From CAZNPH01 sp964574985 (GTDB lineage Bacteria > Bacteroidota > Bacteroidia > Bacteroidales > SM23-62), in the NCBI GenBank assembly GCA_964574985.1, contig CAZNPH010000012.1, forward strand, positions 49,880 to 113,879: a DNA stretch of 64,000 nucleotides, in the 5' to 3' direction. Position numbers and translations under genes: made by a program. Below are positions 9,401 through 18,497 of the stretch, piece by piece. The notes under the pieces were generated by a model. That model saw nothing but the letters and a program-made list of their open reading frames with translations, searched no databases and was not told the origin of the DNA. The first letter of the stretch is position 1; each line of letters starts with the position of its first letter.

Positions 9401-10295
9401 TTTCGGAACTTCAGGTTTGATCATGGATATGCATGTTATGGAGGATGATACCATTATTTTCCACAAAAAAGTGTCTTCCGAAGCGGATTATGATTTTCTC
9501 AGGTTCTACATTGATACGGTGGAAATGGCCAGATGGTCGGGTGAAAAAGCATGGTCGGAATCATTTTTCCCGGTGGCGGAAGGCCACCATGTATTTGAAT
9601 GGAGGTATACCAAGGATAAATCCCTTTCCATGGGCTACGACCGGGCATGGATCGACAATATTGTTTTTCCCCGGTATTCCTTTTCAGAAAATGATCCCGG
9701 CGTGGTCCAAATCCTTTCCCCATCCGGAGAAGGAATATTTTCGCATGATGAGACGGTCAGCATTGAGATCAGGAATTTCGGGAAACAGGCCATAAACGAA
9801 CTGGTTGCGGGTTATTTGCTGGATTACCAGATCATGGAGGTGGATACACTCCGGACAGGTCTGGATCCGGATTCCTCACTGGTCCACTGCTTCAGTGTGC
9901 CTGCTGATCTTTCGGTTCCCGGAGAATATGAAATCTATGTATTCATTGCACATCCGGAAGACCGGTACCATGGCAATGACTCCCTTCGTTCTGTGGTCAG
10001 GCGCTTAAATACCACAGGGGAAAACCGGTTTCCGGCCGATACCGGAATTTGCAGGGTATATCCCAACCCCTCCCGGGGTTTATTCCATGTTGAAGCAAAA
10101 TTCACCGGAACCCGGGATGTTATATGTGAAATACGGGATCCCAACGGGCGGTTGATCAGGAAACGGGAATATCCCGGTACAGAGGATGGTTTTCGAGCTG
10201 CCATCGATCTTTCCGGGGAGCCCCCGGGACATTATCTTCTGCTGATCAGGGCAGGGGTGCGGATATATAGCCAGGTACTGGTCCACCTGCCTTAA
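6492..10295 (+). CDS. Gingipain-type cysteine protease (peptidase family C25), T9SS substrate
   Basis: About 1267 residues with a signal peptide (FKFLLPLVLLVAG), a propeptide-like region, and a catalytic C25 domain at about residues 245-610. The catalytic pair is visible: His456 in VNYTGHGYPDRWG and Cys489 in PLVIGNGCSSALY. Ig-like and jelly-roll-like regions follow, and the C-terminus has a T9SS sorting domain (VYPNPSRGLFHVEAKF ... GHYLLLIRAG). In this family the enzyme is a surface or secreted endopeptidase; some members (PorU) are the T9SS sortase itself. PorU lacks its own sorting domain, so this is more likely an effector protease. No ATG fits: the frame opens with TTG at 6492, and GTG at 6507 or TTG at 6510 are equally good starts. 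It is divergent from the fibre gene. Confidence 0.88.
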   Translation: MTGLPVLKKFKFLLPLVLLVAGSCLYGQTHFVRLTSGENTLSIHNEDQGQIKVCHTLAGFGLEKIETPEGPFFRIRIKGAVKHGHPGKPELPVINRLIQIPGQAETAVKVSVSGEEVISLDAYEKGCRIYPEQPSRPKRPGPDTLDFFYDPGSYRTNLFDPDGRAVLKKLGSMRGVKLALLGLSPFRYDPAGNVLTVFTRIEVLLESRIGEPSGEGNKRKKHHSPVFDRLFADVLNYKPFGAGEYENKRPLGFVILADTVFRDALQPFVQWKTRKGYRVTQLYKGVDSAGTSAKELRETLSGLYHGKEGENPGFTYLLIAGDVEHIPASPSSGQITDLYYAEYDGEGDYLPEVYCGRFSAADTSDLKVQIRKTLEYEQYRFADPDFLNRAVMIAGIDPVYAPTYGNGQINYGNRYYFNGRHGITPATYLHPESGGMAGEIVRMISRGAGFVNYTGHGYPDRWGNPRIDKAAVDTMQNAGKYPLVIGNGCSSALYSRPECFGEAMVRAPEKGALGYIGCTNDSYWDEDYFWSVGVGPVSADPSFQETGKGAYDRLFHDHGEPPEEWYIAQGQVVHAGNLAVTTGNPRRARYYWEIYNLLGDPSLMPYFSAPPAMKVYHPGMVRQSADSVVLYAEPCSYGAISFDDRLFAAGFADQGGRIVLYPDTFPGTGRAGLVVTGQNLQPYFDTLGISGDSVPCISFAGYSFRDSGEYMNGSADPGEKAYIDLHLVNEGPGSLDSVQIVLSSPDPFVEIRDSMAFPDSLAGGQHFQTGTAFCLKVKDSIPDGHTSILKLDIASNGGDKQTLFFDLVLHAPVPGFDGITFFDRRYGNGNGKPDPGETLELWVLVKNSGSSMARQICGSLKAKHGPVEVESARDTLKDLDQGERKYLKFGLSVDSMAETGSMMGMLVELSTGRLVIRDSIESRTGWITEDFETGSFRLYPWENDTAAPWIISGLFTAGGLFSAGSGNINDFGTSGLIMDMHVMEDDTIIFHKKVSSEADYDFLRFYIDTVEMARWSGEKAWSESFFPVAEGHHVFEWRYTKDKSLSMGYDRAWIDNIVFPRYSFSENDPGVVQILSPSGEGIFSHDETVSIEIRNFGKQAINELVAGYLLDYQIMEVDTLRTGLDPDSSLVHCFSVPADLSVPGEYEIYVFIAHPEDRYHGNDSLRSVVRRLNTTGENRFPADTGICRVYPNPSRGLFHVEAKFTGTRDVICEIRDPNGRLIRKREYPGTEDGFRAAIDLSGEPPGHYLLLIRAGVRIYSQVLVHLP

Positions 10296-10423
10296 GTTGC
10301 CATTCGGTTATCCGTTCTGAATGCAGGCATATTTTTTGTGCCTTGGATACATGCCGCCCTGATTACAGGGTTTCTTTGTTTTTCTGTTTTTTCATACTTT
10401 TATATCAAAGTAAATATACTTCC

Positions 10424-11596
10424 ATGAAACAAATTGCATACTTATTGATGATCGCAATGATCGCGGCTTCATGTGCTTCTTCCTCAAAGCTTATGCAAAA
10501 GGGAAGATATGATGAAGCCATTGACAAAGCCGTAAAGAAACTGATAAAGAATCCGGATGATACAAAGCAGGCAAAAGTGCTGGATAAATCATACCGGCTG
10601 GCCAATGAAAGGGACAGGGAAAGGATCCGGTACCTCAAGCTGGAGAACAATCCGGATAACTGGAATGAAATCTTCCGCCTCTATTCAAATCTCAAAAGCA
10701 GGCAAACCGGGGTCCGTCCTGTACTGCCTTTGCGTATGCATGGCCGGCTGATCGAATATAAATATGTGGATTATGACCTGGAGATCGTGGAAGCCAAAAG
10801 AAATGCGGCAGAGTATTTTTATCATCATGCACAGGATCTGATGAACAACAACGACAAGGCTTCCTACAGGCAGGCCTGCGGGGAATTGATCAGGGCAAGC
10901 GAATATTCAGGCGGCAGCTTCCCGGATCTGGACCGGATGATCGAAGAAACAAGATACCGGGGGACCAGCAGGGCGCTGGTGAGGGTTTTGAATTCGACCC
11001 ATCTGAAACTGCCGCAGGATTTCATGGACGAACTTCTGTCCATCAGCACAGGAGAACTCAACAGCGAATGGGTTGAATATCATTTCAAGCATTTGGACGA
11101 TGACATCAATTACGATTATCTCATAAATGTCAACATTCAGTCTGTCGGTGTGAGTCCCGATCATGTAAACGAAACCGACCATCTGATAGAAAAAGAAGCG
11201 GAAGACGGTTTTGAGTATGTTCTGGATCAAAACGGGAATGTGATGAAAGACACACTGGGAAATGATATCAAGGTCAAAAAATATAAAACCCTGAGTTGTA
11301 CCGTAATCGAAAGCAGGCAACACAAATCCGCCATGGTTAAGGGGGAGGTGGAATTCATTCAGAACAACCCCGGAAAATTGTTGAAAAAGCAGCCGATCGC
11401 GGCGGAACATATTTTCGAACACACATCAGCCAGGGCAATCGGGCGTGAGGAGATCCTGGATGAAGAAATGACAGAAATGGTTGAACGCGAATTTATCCCT
11501 TTTCCGCATGATATGGATATGATCATCCAGTCCACTGAGACCCTCAAGCCGGCCATTCGGGATGCTTTGTACATGAACAGAAGGTATATCCGATGA
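10424..11596 (+). CDS. Predicted lipoprotein, TPR-like N-terminal region
   Basis: The ATG at 10424 is preferred over the upstream frame extension because it begins a lipoprotein signal (MKQIAYLLMIAMIAASC) with a lipobox cysteine at residue 17. About 390 residues. The mature N-terminus (KLMQKGRYDEAIDKAVKKL) reads like one TPR helix pair. The rest is charged and helix-rich and contains no enzyme motif that I recognise. It probably faces the periplasm from one of the membranes. A possible -7 box (TACTTTTA, one mismatch) lies at 10395. It is followed by hflX after about 100 bases. Similar lipoproteins of unknown function are common in Bacteroidales. Confidence 0.75.
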   Translation: MKQIAYLLMIAMIAASCASSSKLMQKGRYDEAIDKAVKKLIKNPDDTKQAKVLDKSYRLANERDRERIRYLKLENNPDNWNEIFRLYSNLKSRQTGVRPVLPLRMHGRLIEYKYVDYDLEIVEAKRNAAEYFYHHAQDLMNNNDKASYRQACGELIRASEYSGGSFPDLDRMIEETRYRGTSRALVRVLNSTHLKLPQDFMDELLSISTGELNSEWVEYHFKHLDDDINYDYLINVNIQSVGVSPDHVNETDHLIEKEAEDGFEYVLDQNGNVMKDTLGNDIKVKKYKTLSCTVIESRQHKSAMVKGEVEFIQNNPGKLLKKQPIAAEHIFEHTSARAIGREEILDEEMTEMVEREFIPFPHDMDMIIQSTETLKPAIRDALYMNRRYIR

Positions 11597-11675
11597 TCCC
11601 ATGGGAGTAACAACTGTAAAACCGGCAATTAATTATCATCTGCATACGTTACACGTAATGAGACGCTTTCAGAAA

Positions 11676-11681
11676 GGGAGG
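11676..11681 (+). promoter_or_regulatory. Shine-Dalgarno-like GGGAGG before hflX
   Basis: GGGAGG sits 11 bases before the ATG at 11693. Such sites are uncommon in Bacteroidetes, and most genes in this window lack one. Confidence 0.5.
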
Positions 11682-11692
11682 ATTGAATTGAT

Positions 11693-12892
11693 ATGAACAA
11701 AATGTTTGATACGAGTCCGGTCACTGAACAGGCCATACTGATCGGCGTCAGGAGTGATCATCGCAGTGAACGTGAAACGAACGAGACGCTCAGGGAACTG
11801 GCTTTTTTAACCCATACTGCCGGAGCAAAACCCGGAAAATGGTTTGTGCAGAAACTGGAACATCCCCATCCGAAAACATTTGTGGGGGCAGGGAAACTGG
11901 CTGAGGTCAGAAAATACATTCACGACCATCCCACCGATCTGGTCATTTTCGATGACGAACTGAGTCCGAGCCAATTGCGAAATATTGAACGTGAACTGAA
12001 TACCCGGGTGCTTGACCGGACAAACCTCATTCTGGACATTTTTGCGCGGAGAGCCAAAACCGCTCACGCCAAAACCCAGGTTGAACTGGCCCAGTACGAA
12101 TATCTGCTGCCCCGGTTGCCGGGCATGTGGACCCACCTCGAAAGACAACGGGGAGGTATCGGATTGCGGGGGCCTGGTGAAACCGAAATAGAAACGGACC
12201 GCAGGATCATTCGTGACAAAATATCCAGGCTCAGGGAACAGTTGAAGAAGATTGACAAGCAGAAAACTATCCAGCGGAAAAACCGGGGGAAACTGGTGAG
12301 GGTAGCTTTGGTCGGATATACCAATGTCGGAAAATCAACCCTGATGAATGTGATGAGCCGTTCCGACATTTTTTCTGAAAATAAACTGTTTGCCACCCTG
12401 GATACTACGGTCCGCAAAGTGGTCATCGGCAACCTTCCCTTTTTGCTCACCGATACGGTCGGATTTATCCGGAAATTGCCCCATCACCTCGTGGAGTCAT
12501 TTAAATCCACGCTGGATGAAGTAAGGGAAGCCGATGTATTGCTTCACATGGTGGACATATCCCATCCGGACTTTGAAGAACAGATTGAGATCGTTGAAGA
12601 AACCCTGAAGGAGATACGGGCCGTTGATAAACCGGTATTTTTGGTTTTTAACAAGATCGACAAATACAACCACGTACCCCGTGCCCTCGATGACCTGACA
12701 CCCGAAACCAGGGAAAATACAACCCTGCTGGAATTGAAAAAATCATGGATGGCACGCCATAACGGATCCTGTGTTTTTATTTCAGCCAAAGAGAAAAGGA
12801 ACCTTGACGAAATGAAGACCCGCCTTTATAATGCCATCAGGGATATTCATGTTCAGCGTTACCCCTATGATGATTTCCTTTTTCAGGCCTGA
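11693..12892 (+). CDS. hflX: Ribosome-associated GTPase HflX
   Basis: 399 residues, the normal length for HflX. The N-terminal HflX domain contains GAGKLAEVRKYI and DDELSPSQLRNIERELN. A helical linker with GRG-like RGGIGLRGPGETEIETDRR follows. The GTPase domain shows the P-loop GYTNVGKST near residue 207, the G3 motif DTVGFIRKLPH near 254 and NKID near 320. HflX binds the 50S subunit and splits stalled or heat-damaged 70S ribosomes. The ATG at 11693 has an SD-like sequence and gives the standard N-terminus. The last 10 bases overlap the end of the convergent asd gene. Confidence 0.96.
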   Translation: MNKMFDTSPVTEQAILIGVRSDHRSERETNETLRELAFLTHTAGAKPGKWFVQKLEHPHPKTFVGAGKLAEVRKYIHDHPTDLVIFDDELSPSQLRNIERELNTRVLDRTNLILDIFARRAKTAHAKTQVELAQYEYLLPRLPGMWTHLERQRGGIGLRGPGETEIETDRRIIRDKISRLREQLKKIDKQKTIQRKNRGKLVRVALVGYTNVGKSTLMNVMSRSDIFSENKLFATLDTTVRKVVIGNLPFLLTDTVGFIRKLPHHLVESFKSTLDEVREADVLLHMVDISHPDFEEQIEIVEETLKEIRAVDKPVFLVFNKIDKYNHVPRALDDLTPETRENTTLLELKKSWMARHNGSCVFISAKEKRNLDEMKTRLYNAIRDIHVQRYPYDDFLFQA

Positions 12893-13878
12893 AGTATTCC
12901 CTTATGCACCAAATGTTCCGCAATTTGCACGGCATTGGTGGCCGCTCCCTTTCTCAGGTTGTCAGAGACGATCCAAAGATTGATTGCATCGGCGGATGAA
13001 TTGTCTTTCCGGATCCTGCCCACGAAAACCTCGTCTTTTCCTTCGGAACAGAGGGGCAATGGATACAGGTTATTTTGTACATCATCCTGAACCACAACAC
13101 CGGGCGTTGCTGAAAGCAATTGCCGGATTTCCGGTATTTCAAATTCTTTTTCGAATTCTATGTTCACCGATTCTGAATGGCCTCCCACAACAGGGACCCT
13201 TACGGCCGTAGCCGTTACATTGATGGAATCATCCTGGAGGATCTTCCTGGTTTCGTTCACCATTTTCATTTCTTCCTTGGTATACCCGTTTTCCAGGAAT
13301 ACATCACAATGGGGCAGGCAGTTCTTGTCAATCGGATGGGGATATGCTTTTTCACCGTCCCGTCCGTTTCTTTCATTTTCCATTTGCCTGACTGCCTTAA
13401 TGCCTGTGCCCGTAACCGACTGGTAGGTTGAAACCACTACCCTTCTGATATTAAACCTGCGATGAAGCGGAGCCAGGACCATGACCATCTGAATGGTGGA
13501 GCAGTTCGGATTGGCGATGATGCAGTCAGAGGATTCAAGAATGTCTCCGTTGATTTCCGGAACAATGAGCTTTTTTGTTTTATCCATTCTCCATGCGGAG
13601 GAATTATCCACTACGATGGTTCCGGCGGCTTCAAATTCAGGAGCCCATTTCAGGGATGTGGCCCCTCCGGCGGAAAATAAAGCCAGGTCAGGTTTGCGCC
13701 CTATGGCAGTCTGCATACCCATGACCTCGGTTTTGGCTCCTTTAAATTCTACCTGTTTACCCACTGATTTTTCCGAGGCTGCCGGATATAATTCTGTTAC
13801 CGGGAAATTGCGTTCTTCAAGGATCTGGAGCATGACGCGCCCGACCATACCTGTGGCACCAACAACGGCTACTTTCAT
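12883..13878 (-). CDS. asd: Aspartate-semialdehyde dehydrogenase
   Basis: 331 residues. It begins with the NADP-binding loop VAVVGATGMVGRVM and has the active-site cysteine at residue 126 in IANPNCSTIQM. Later conserved blocks include VSTYQSVTGTG and RVPVVGGHSESVNIEFE. The enzyme reduces aspartyl phosphate to aspartate semialdehyde in the lysine/diaminopimelate, threonine and methionine pathway. This fits an organism with meso-DAP peptidoglycan, as the mpl-like gene at 55.4 kb also implies. It is monocistronic and convergent with hflX. A perfect TAnnTTTG -7 box lies about 47 bases upstream. Confidence 0.97.
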   Translation of the reverse strand: MKVAVVGATGMVGRVMLQILEERNFPVTELYPAASEKSVGKQVEFKGAKTEVMGMQTAIGRKPDLALFSAGGATSLKWAPEFEAAGTIVVDNSSAWRMDKTKKLIVPEINGDILESSDCIIANPNCSTIQMVMVLAPLHRRFNIRRVVVSTYQSVTGTGIKAVRQMENERNGRDGEKAYPHPIDKNCLPHCDVFLENGYTKEEMKMVNETRKILQDDSINVTATAVRVPVVGGHSESVNIEFEKEFEIPEIRQLLSATPGVVVQDDVQNNLYPLPLCSEGKDEVFVGRIRKDNSSADAINLWIVSDNLRKGAATNAVQIAEHLVHKGILQA

Positions 13879-13924
13879 GACATAATTATTTACAGGTTAT
13901 AGGGAATAAAGCCAAAAATTGCTA

Positions 13925-13932
13925 CAAAATTA
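13925..13932 (-). promoter_or_regulatory. -7 promoter box (TAATTTTG) for asd
   Basis: On the minus strand the octamer matches the Bacteroidetes primary-sigma consensus TAnnTTTG, 47 bases before the asd start. I see no matching TTTG at the expected 19-21 base spacing, so the call rests on the -7 element only. Confidence 0.4.
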
Positions 13933-13964
13933 AAAAAATACAAACATCGCCATAACATATTAAA

Positions 13965-16616
13965 ATGAGAAGTGTGTTTTTTTTGTTGTTTTTTATTCCC
14001 GGATATTTGCTCGGACAGATTCGATTTGATTTTGAGTCGGATCAACTCGGAGGCTGGTTGCAATTCCCGCCCTGCCGCTGGGAAATCAGTTCTGAACATG
14101 TCATTTCGGGAAGTGGCTCACTGAAACACATTTTCGACAATCCCGGTCCCGGAACGGACCGCATTGTTTATCCCACAGGAGTTCCTGATTTCTCATCCGG
14201 AAGGATATCCTGGTCGTTCCGGATACGGTACGCGTATTCCCCGTCTTCCATGAATAACTGGAATGTGGCATTGCTTTCATCTCCTCCGGTTGCCATGGAC
14301 CGTGAAGCAAACGATGTGCGGGAAGGGTATGTTCTGGGTGTGAATTTCCGGGGAAATGATGATATGGTTACCTTATGGGCATTGGATGGTAATGGCAATA
14401 TTGAAACTCTGGAAACGGATCTGAACTGGCAGGAAGAGATTGATCCCGGCGAAGATGTAAGAATCAGGTCAACCAGGGATCATGACGGTAAATGGACCGT
14501 TGAGGCTGCTGCTTCATTTTCAACAGGTGATATGGTGGTCATCGGTTCCGGAAGGTTGCCGGCTGTTCCCGGAGGAGGATTTTTCAGCATTCTGTACCGG
14601 TACACAAAGTCCAGGGACCGGGGATTATGGATAGATGACCTTGAAATCGAGGGGACATTCCTGAAAGATACGATGCCACCGGTCGTCCTTCGCATGGATG
14701 TGCCGGATGACCGCCACATCATCCTTGCCTTGTCAGAGGCAACCCACCCAGGCCAGACACTGAAAAAAGAAAATTATTTTCTTAAATTTTCGGGTCATTC
14801 CCCGGACAGTGTTTATTTCGCAGAAAATGCTTCTATCCTGCTTGAATTCGGTAAACCTTTTTCTGCCGGGCAGCGTGAGATCCTCATAATCGATACCATC
14901 AGTGATTTGTCGGGCAACCGGTTGTGTTCGGTTGAACTTCCCTTTGTTTATTATCATGCTGCACGTTACGATGTTGTTATCAATGAGATACTTTCCGATC
15001 CCGATCCTTCGGCAGGCCTTCCCCTTTATGAATTCATCGAGTTGTATAACCGGACAGATTTTACGCTGTGTTTGAAGGATTGGTGGATCGGTTCATCCGG
15101 TGGGCGGGTCAGGCTGGGTTGGGTTTCCATCGGTCCGCGGGAATATCTGCTGCTTTGTCCTGAAAATGCAGCCGGTGCTTTTGCTGAATACGGAAAATCA
15201 TTTGCATGTTTGCCGTCAGGTGGTTTCCTGAGGAAATCCGGCGATTTCATAACCATGAGGAACAGCAGTTATGAATTGATCCACACTATCCGGTATGCCC
15301 CGGAATGGTATTCCAATGAATATTTTTCTTCCGGAGGATGGTCACTGGAACAGATCGATCCGGAGAATTATTGTGGACGGAAAAACAACTGGAAGGTTTC
15401 CACAGACCTGTCCGGGGGTACCCCGGGAAGAAAAAATGCGGTTTTTTCGTCAAATCCGGATTTCATCAAACCGGAAATCATCAATTTGTATTTGAAGGAC
15501 AGCGACATGCTGGTCATGGAGTTTGATGAACCCATGGACAGCTTCTCATTGATCGATATTGCAGGGTATCATGTTTATCCTGAAAATATCGGGGTCCGTC
15601 AGGTGATACCGGAAAGTCCTGATTTTACACGGGCACGGATACGGCTGTGCCAACCGGTCCATAAAGGGGAAAAACATTGCCTGCATATACAGAAATCGGT
15701 GACCGATTGTGCAGGAAATTTCATTTTGCAGGACCGGGAACTTTGTTTTGCCCCCGCTGAATTTCCTGACAGCGGGGATATCCTGATCAACGAGGTGTTG
15801 TTCGATGCGTTTCCGGGAGAGGCAGATTTTGTTGAAATATTGAACCATTCAGACAAAGTGGTTGACCTTGCTGATGTACTGGTTGCCAAAATGGTGAATG
15901 GGGATGAATTGAAAATATGCCGGATCGCCGAAAAGACAAGATTGTTTTTCCCGGGAGAGTACCGGGCAATAAGCCGGGACCCGGAATCTCTGCTTAACCG
16001 TTATTTTATAAGGGATAAACGGACTTTGCTTTTTTGCCCGGAACTTTTCGGCCTGGACGACCAGGGTGACCATCTGATGCTTATGGACCGTTCGGGCAGG
16101 ATACTGGATGAGATGGTTTATTCATCTTCCATGCACTGTGGCTTTATTGCCAATACCGAAGGTATTTCACTGGAAAGGATAAGTCCGCGCAGGCCTTCCC
16201 TCGACAAAAACAACTGGTTCTCGGCTGCGGAAACGGCCGGATTTGCCACGCCAGGGTATGAAAATTCACAATCGGCCGGAAAAATTGAAGCAGCCGGGGA
16301 AATATCAATCCACCCGGAGATCTTTTCCCCCGACCGGGATGGTGTGGATGACTACCTGAACATATGCTATCATTTTCCGGAAGCGGGTCAGGTGGGAAAT
16401 ATCATTGTCTTCGATGCCAGGGGGAGATTCAAAAGAACGGTCGCTTCCAATGTGCTGCTGTCGGCCGAAGGCGTGTTGATCTGGGATGGATTGGACAGCC
16501 GGGGCGAAAAAGTGCCCATCGGGCCCTATCTCTTGTATATTGAAATACTTGATAACCACGGCAGAAAAAAGTGTTTTAAAAAAACATGTGTGGTTGCGGG
16601 AAAGATCCTGAAATGA
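13965..16616 (+). CDS. Surface protein with two lamin-tail domains and a gliding-motility-type C-terminus
   Basis: 883 residues starting with a signal peptide (MRSVFFLLFFIPGYLLG). Residues about 20-240 look like a jelly-roll or laminin-G-like region. Two lamin-tail domains follow: one begins near residue 335 (DVVINEILSDPDPSAG ... YEFIELYNRTD), the other near 603 (GDILINEVLFDAFPG ... ADFVEILNHSDK). Between them are short Ig-like segments of the type FDEPMDSFSLIDIAGY. The C-terminus (IHPEIFSPDRDGVDDYL ... GPYLLYIEI) resembles the type B / gliding-motility-associated T9SS C-terminal domain with a FlgD-like fold. Likely a secreted surface protein; its ligand is unknown. Confidence 0.85.
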   Translation: MRSVFFLLFFIPGYLLGQIRFDFESDQLGGWLQFPPCRWEISSEHVISGSGSLKHIFDNPGPGTDRIVYPTGVPDFSSGRISWSFRIRYAYSPSSMNNWNVALLSSPPVAMDREANDVREGYVLGVNFRGNDDMVTLWALDGNGNIETLETDLNWQEEIDPGEDVRIRSTRDHDGKWTVEAAASFSTGDMVVIGSGRLPAVPGGGFFSILYRYTKSRDRGLWIDDLEIEGTFLKDTMPPVVLRMDVPDDRHIILALSEATHPGQTLKKENYFLKFSGHSPDSVYFAENASILLEFGKPFSAGQREILIIDTISDLSGNRLCSVELPFVYYHAARYDVVINEILSDPDPSAGLPLYEFIELYNRTDFTLCLKDWWIGSSGGRVRLGWVSIGPREYLLLCPENAAGAFAEYGKSFACLPSGGFLRKSGDFITMRNSSYELIHTIRYAPEWYSNEYFSSGGWSLEQIDPENYCGRKNNWKVSTDLSGGTPGRKNAVFSSNPDFIKPEIINLYLKDSDMLVMEFDEPMDSFSLIDIAGYHVYPENIGVRQVIPESPDFTRARIRLCQPVHKGEKHCLHIQKSVTDCAGNFILQDRELCFAPAEFPDSGDILINEVLFDAFPGEADFVEILNHSDKVVDLADVLVAKMVNGDELKICRIAEKTRLFFPGEYRAISRDPESLLNRYFIRDKRTLLFCPELFGLDDQGDHLMLMDRSGRILDEMVYSSSMHCGFIANTEGISLERISPRRPSLDKNNWFSAAETAGFATPGYENSQSAGKIEAAGEISIHPEIFSPDRDGVDDYLNICYHFPEAGQVGNIIVFDARGRFKRTVASNVLLSAEGVLIWDGLDSRGEKVPIGPYLLYIEILDNHGRKKCFKKTCVVAGKILK

Positions 16617-16619
16617 TGC

Positions 16620-17429
16620 TTAGAAAGAAGCGATCAGTTTTTTCATGATCAGGGTCATTTTGGGCTCTGTTTTTTCCGCTGCTCTTTTTACATCTTCAAT
16701 GGTTACATGCACGAGTTTGCCGGGAATGCCGATATCGGTGATGATGGAAATTGCAAAACACCGGATGTCCATTTGGCGTGCCACAATGATCTCGGGGACG
16801 GTGGACATTCCAACCGCATCCCCGCCGATTGTCCGGATAAAATGATACTCCATGGGTGTTTCCAGTGTGGGGCCGGTCAGACCCACATAGCAGCCTTGGT
16901 GTATCCGGATGTTATTTTGCGCGGCAATTTTCCCGGCCATGGCGATCATTTTGGGGTCATAGGGTTCGCTCATATCGGGAAACCTCGGGCCCAGTTCGGG
17001 CTCATGTTTACCGATCAGGGGATTGGGCATGAGGTTGATGTGATCATTGATGATCATCAGGTCCCCGATACTGAAATCCGGATGGAGTCCGCCTCCCGCG
17101 TTGGAGACAAACAGTTGGCTGACCCCCAGGTATTTCATGACCCTTACCGGGAAGGTCACCTGTTTCATGTCGTATCCTTCATAATAATGGAACCTTCCCT
17201 GCATGGCCACGACTTTTTTGCCGTTGAGCATCCCGAAGATGAGCTTTCCGTCGTGTGATTCAACCGTTGATACCGGGAAATTGGGCAGTTCTCCATAATC
17301 AAACACATGCACGGGATGGATCTCATCACCCATTTTCCCGAGGCCGGTTCCGAGGATGATGCCGGTTTCCGGACTGAAATCGGTATGATCACCTATGAAG
17401 GATACTGTCTCTTTTATTGTGTTTAACAT
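16620..17429 (-). CDS. punA: Purine nucleoside phosphorylase, class I trimeric type
   Basis: 269 residues, the usual length. Conserved blocks are GIILGTGLGKMG near residue 25, VVAMQGRFHYYEGYD near 73, VSNAGGGLHPDF, and the purine-site segment GDAVGMSTVPEIIVAR. The enzyme splits purine (deoxy)nucleosides with phosphate into base and (deoxy)ribose-1-phosphate for salvage. It is the last gene of sppA-lpxK-punA. Its start overlaps the end of lpxK by 41 bases, which implies coupled translation. The start ATG at 17429 gives the family-typical N-terminus, so the overlap is probably real. Confidence 0.95.
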   Translation of the reverse strand: MLNTIKETVSFIGDHTDFSPETGIILGTGLGKMGDEIHPVHVFDYGELPNFPVSTVESHDGKLIFGMLNGKKVVAMQGRFHYYEGYDMKQVTFPVRVMKYLGVSQLFVSNAGGGLHPDFSIGDLMIINDHINLMPNPLIGKHEPELGPRFPDMSEPYDPKMIAMAGKIAAQNNIRIHQGCYVGLTGPTLETPMEYHFIRTIGGDAVGMSTVPEIIVARQMDIRCFAISIITDIGIPGKLVHVTIEDVKRAAEKTEPKMTLIMKKLIASF

Positions 17430-18492
17430 AATTCAGGATTTGGTTGTTAAAATTTTCTTCCTGGTCATTCAGGATACGGATCCGTACAGGTATATAATAC
17501 ATTTTCTCCCTGAGGCCGGGTTTGATTTCCGGGATTGCGCGGAGCCTGATGGCATCTTTCTCGGTGGTGATTACGAATTTACTGGCATTTTCCATATTTT
17601 CAAATGATGCCGTGATCTTCTGCAGGTCTTTGTTTTTAAATGCATAATGATCGGGGTAAATCAGTTCCTGTATTCGTGGCGAAATGCTCCGGAGATGTTT
17701 TTTGAACAGGCGTGGAAATGCAATCCCGGTGATCATCAATATACCGGGTTTCAATGTTTTCATTTGACTTTTACTTATTTCCGGAGCTTCCGGAAATACG
17801 GGCCTTGGTTCGTCATAAACCAAATTGGAGAAATACAGTTTCTGATAAGGGAATGGATTGAGTTCTTTGATCACCAGCCTTTTTTCAATGGGCTTGACCC
17901 GGTCGGGGCATTTGGTGATCATGATGATGTGAGCCCGTTTTTTTTCAAAAGCATGTTCCCTCAACCTTCCGGCCGGAAGAAGCAGGTCTGAGGAAAGGGG
18001 CCGGTTGTAATCGACCAGGAGAATGGAAAGCCCCGGGGTTACATACCTGTGCTGGAATGCATCATCCAAAAGGATTACATCCAGTTCGGGAATGGTTTTC
18101 AGAAGCTTCCTGACCCCGTGTACCCTTTTCCGGTCTACTGCCACATGGGTATCGGGGAATTTCTTCTTGATCTGCACCGGTTCGTCACCGATGTCCGGAA
18201 TACCGGAATCCTGACCGCCCAGTATAAATTTTCGTGTTTTTCTTTTGTACCCCCTGCTCAGTGTGGCAACTTCAAATTCATCGCGGAGCAGTCTGATCAG
18301 ATATTCAATGTGGGGGGTTTTCCCGGTTCCTCCAACGGTTATGTTTCCCACGGATATTACCGGGATTTGGAATTCATGTTTTTTAATAAAGTCGTAATCA
18401 AAAAGGAAATTGCGAACAAAGATGATCAACCCGTATATCATGGAAAAGGGGTAAAGCATCAATCTCAACAGTCCATTTTTCGGCGGTTGCAT
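17389..18492 (-). CDS. lpxK: Tetraacyldisaccharide 4'-kinase
   Basis: 367 residues. There is one N-terminal membrane anchor (LMLYPFSMIYGLIIFVRNFL), followed by the Walker A loop VGNITVGGTGKTPH at about residues 48-61. Further conserved text is VATLSRGYKRKT, IGDEPVQIKKKFP, and LLDDAFQHRYV as the second acidic motif. LpxK adds the 4'-phosphate to the lipid A disaccharide at the inner membrane, so the organism makes lipid A. It is placed 5 bases after sppA and overlaps punA. Confidence 0.95.
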   Translation of the reverse strand: MQPPKNGLLRLMLYPFSMIYGLIIFVRNFLFDYDFIKKHEFQIPVISVGNITVGGTGKTPHIEYLIRLLRDEFEVATLSRGYKRKTRKFILGGQDSGIPDIGDEPVQIKKKFPDTHVAVDRKRVHGVRKLLKTIPELDVILLDDAFQHRYVTPGLSILLVDYNRPLSSDLLLPAGRLREHAFEKKRAHIIMITKCPDRVKPIEKRLVIKELNPFPYQKLYFSNLVYDEPRPVFPEAPEISKSQMKTLKPGILMITGIAFPRLFKKHLRSISPRIQELIYPDHYAFKNKDLQKITASFENMENASKFVITTEKDAIRLRAIPEIKPGLREKMYYIPVRIRILNDQEENFNNQILNYVKHNKRDSILHR

Positions 18493-18497
18493 ATGGT

